DNA of 7,137 nt from Gemmatimonadota bacterium (GTDB lineage Bacteria > Gemmatimonadota > Gemmatimonadetes > Gemmatimonadales > GWC2-71-9): assembly GCA_003220955.1 (NCBI GenBank), contig QHTW01000127.1:11045-18181 (forward strand), written 5' to 3'. A model generated the notes under the pieces. It had not been told where the DNA came from and did not search any database. It was given only the letters and a program-made list of their open reading frames with translations. Positions within the stretch are counted from its first letter, which is position 1. The number at the start of each line of letters is the position of its first letter. The position numbers and the translations under genes are program-made. Below, one piece after another: positions 6,135 to 7,137 of this stretch.

Positions 6135-6892
6135 TCGGTGCGATAGCGATAGTACGTCGCCGGCTGCGTCGGCCGGCGCCGGAGCACCTCGTCGGAAGCG
6201 AACACGCGCACCAGGAGCAGTCCCGCGACGAACCCGCCAACGTGCGCAAAGAACGCCACCCCACCCTGCTCGACTTGCGTGAGGCTCCCCAGCCCGCTGA
6301 GGAGCTGCAGCAGCGCCCAGTAGCCGAGCATGACCCACGCGGGGAGCGCGACTGTCGTGATGTAGATGGGCAGGATGATCAGCGTGTGAACGCGCACGCG
6401 CGGATACAGCAGGAGGTATGCTCCCAACACACCGCTGATCGCCCCTGAGGCTCCCACCATCGGCACGATCGAATGCGGGCTGATGAGCGTCTGCGTCGCC
6501 GCGGCGGCAATCCCACACAAGAGATAGAAAATCAAAAACTTCCCGTGGCCCGTCGCGTCTTCGATGTTGTTTCCAAACACCCACAGAAACAGCATGTTGC
6601 CGAACAAGTGAAACCAGCCGCCGTGCGTGAACATCGACGTGATGATGGTGAAGTACTTCGGCGCGGTCCCGACCATGCAGACGATGCCCGGGGCGAGCGC
6701 GACGCCGCTGCCGGGCTTGACACTCTGCAGGATTTCGCCGGGGATGAGGCCTAGCTCGCAGACGGATCGCGCGAGGGGCCCTTGCGCACCGGCGCCCTGC
6801 AGCAGAAGGAAGACGAGAACGTTGGCGATGATGATCGCGACCGTGATGATCGCGGGTCGCTCGGTGGGGTTCTCGTCGCGGTACGGAAACAT
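6131..6892 (-). CDS. Rhomboid-family intramembrane serine protease
   Basis: This 253-residue membrane protein of the inner membrane should cleave transmembrane substrates within the bilayer. The catalytic elements are clear: WFHLFGNMLFLWVFGNNIED (93-112), where His95 and Asn99 form the HxxxN oxyanion motif; GASGAISG (147-154) with nucleophile Ser149; and AFFAHVGGF (213-221) with catalytic His217. Hydrophobic helices lie at about 14-32, 81-90, 95-109, 117-135, 145-163, 170-197 and 212-231. The N-terminus MFPYRDENPTERP matches the bacterial rhomboid pattern MFPxRDxNPT. An Arg-rich tail with several Tyr ends the protein. The gene starts 9 nt after the stop of the DsbA-like gene with no strong ribosome site, so coupling within an operon is likely. 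Substrates are unknown, and nothing ties it to phosphate uptake apart from adjacency. Confidence 0.94.
   Translation of the reverse strand: MFPYRDENPTERPAIITVAIIIANVLVFLLLQGAGAQGPLARSVCELGLIPGEILQSVKPGSGVALAPGIVCMVGTAPKYFTIITSMFTHGGWFHLFGNMLFLWVFGNNIEDATGHGKFLIFYLLCGIAAAATQTLISPHSIVPMVGASGAISGVLGAYLLLYPRVRVHTLIILPIYITTVALPAWVMLGYWALLQLLSGLGSLTQVEQGGVAFFAHVGGFVAGLLLVRVFASDEVLRRRPTQPATYYRYRTD
6158..6178. terminator. GC-rich hairpin just beyond phoU, possible weak or bidirectional terminator
   Basis: CGCCGGC (6158-6164) pairs perfectly with GCCGGCG (6172-6178) around a 7-nt loop, starting 24 nt after the phoU stop. No T-run follows on either strand, and the stem lies within the Arg-rich C-terminal codons of the rhomboid gene, so it may be a composition effect. 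It is the best candidate for a transcript end here because the convergent genes leave no intergenic space. Confidence 0.25.
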
Positions 6893-6901
6893 GCCGACAA
6901 T

Positions 6902-7137
6902 CTACGGAACTAGAGTCTGCAACGCCGCCAGCAGCGACTCCCGATCCCAGCTCCCGTCGTAGCGGACGCCGTTGATGAAGAACGTCGGCGTGCCGTTCAC
7001 GCCGCTCTTCACCCCGCCCATGAAGTCATCGCGTACCCGCGGAGTGTGCGTTCCAGCCTCGAGCTCGCCGCGGATCCGGTCGGCGTCGAGGCCCAGTTCG
7101 GCGGCATACTCCACGAGGTGGTCATCGTCCAAGGCGA
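6902..7137 (-). CDS. DsbA-like thioredoxin-fold protein, C-terminal part (5' end outside window)
   Basis: The minus-strand frame is open to the window edge. The visible 77 residues begin ALDDDHLVEYAAELGLD and contain RVRDDFMGGVKSGVNGTPTFFINGVRYDGSW. The helix followed by GVNGTPTFFINGVRYDG is the cis-proline and last-strand region of the DsbA/thioredoxin_4 group (oxidoreductases and relatives often fused or linked to transporters). The CxxC active site would lie upstream of the window, so oxidoreductase activity cannot be judged. A TTG at 7132 is an internal Leu codon, not the start. The stop is 9 nt before the rhomboid ATG. Confidence 0.85.
   Translation of the reverse strand, partial: ALDDDHLVEYAAELGLDADRIRGELEAGTHTPRVRDDFMGGVKSGVNGTPTFFINGVRYDGSWDRESLLAALQTLVP

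Noticed and set aside
7123..7132. Start of a short complete thioredoxin-like gene at TTG 7132 or ATG 7125
   Set aside because: The visible sequence is only the C-terminal end of a DsbA-like protein and the frame stays open to the window edge, so the gene is cut by the window rather than short.

Overview
This window carries most of a high-affinity phosphate uptake operon from a high-GC diderm bacterium, followed by the 3' part of an unrelated operon on the opposite strand. The diderm assignment rests on two features: a beta-barrel porin fragment ending in an aromatic residue, and a PstS with an ordinary Sec signal peptide and no lipobox cysteine. The phylum cannot be fixed from sequence alone. 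The GC-rich composition, two kinds of PstB and a translated short interspersed repeat would suit an environmental lineage such as Gemmatimonadota or Acidobacteriota, but that is a guess.

Plus strand, 2-6134: an outer-membrane porin of the phosphate-selective type (5' end missing), then pstS, pstC, pstA, two consecutive pstB genes and phoU. The genes are tightly packed. The porin-pstS gap is 22 nt, pstC/pstA, pstB/pstB and pstB/phoU each overlap by ATGA, and pstA/pstB overlap by 17 nt. The only real gap is the 119 nt between pstS and pstC. It holds two mutually exclusive hairpins followed by a T-rich stretch, then a Pho-box-like array of three GTNAC motifs spaced exactly 11 nt apart, which also forms a 9-bp inverted repeat. 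The main operon promoter must lie upstream of the window.

Functionally the operon covers the whole envelope. The porin admits phosphate, PstS binds it in the periplasm, PstC and PstA form the channel, the PstB subunits hydrolyse ATP, and PhoU couples transport to the Pho signalling system. No phoB/phoR-type regulator is present in the window.

The most unusual feature is a repeat of about 104 bp (4607-4710) lying in frame just after the start codon of the second pstB. It is made of 8-nt units in inverted orientation around a CCCTGAGCGCAGCGAAGGG core. It adds about 34 low-complexity residues to the N-terminus of an otherwise ordinary ATPase and would form a long hairpin in the mRNA.

Minus strand, 6131-7137: a rhomboid-family intramembrane serine protease preceded by the C-terminal part of a DsbA-like thioredoxin-fold protein, 9 nt apart and probably cotranscribed. 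The rhomboid gene converges on phoU so closely that both stop codons share the palindrome CTAG.

The window is essentially all coding. I see no tRNA, rRNA, CRISPR array or transposase gene.
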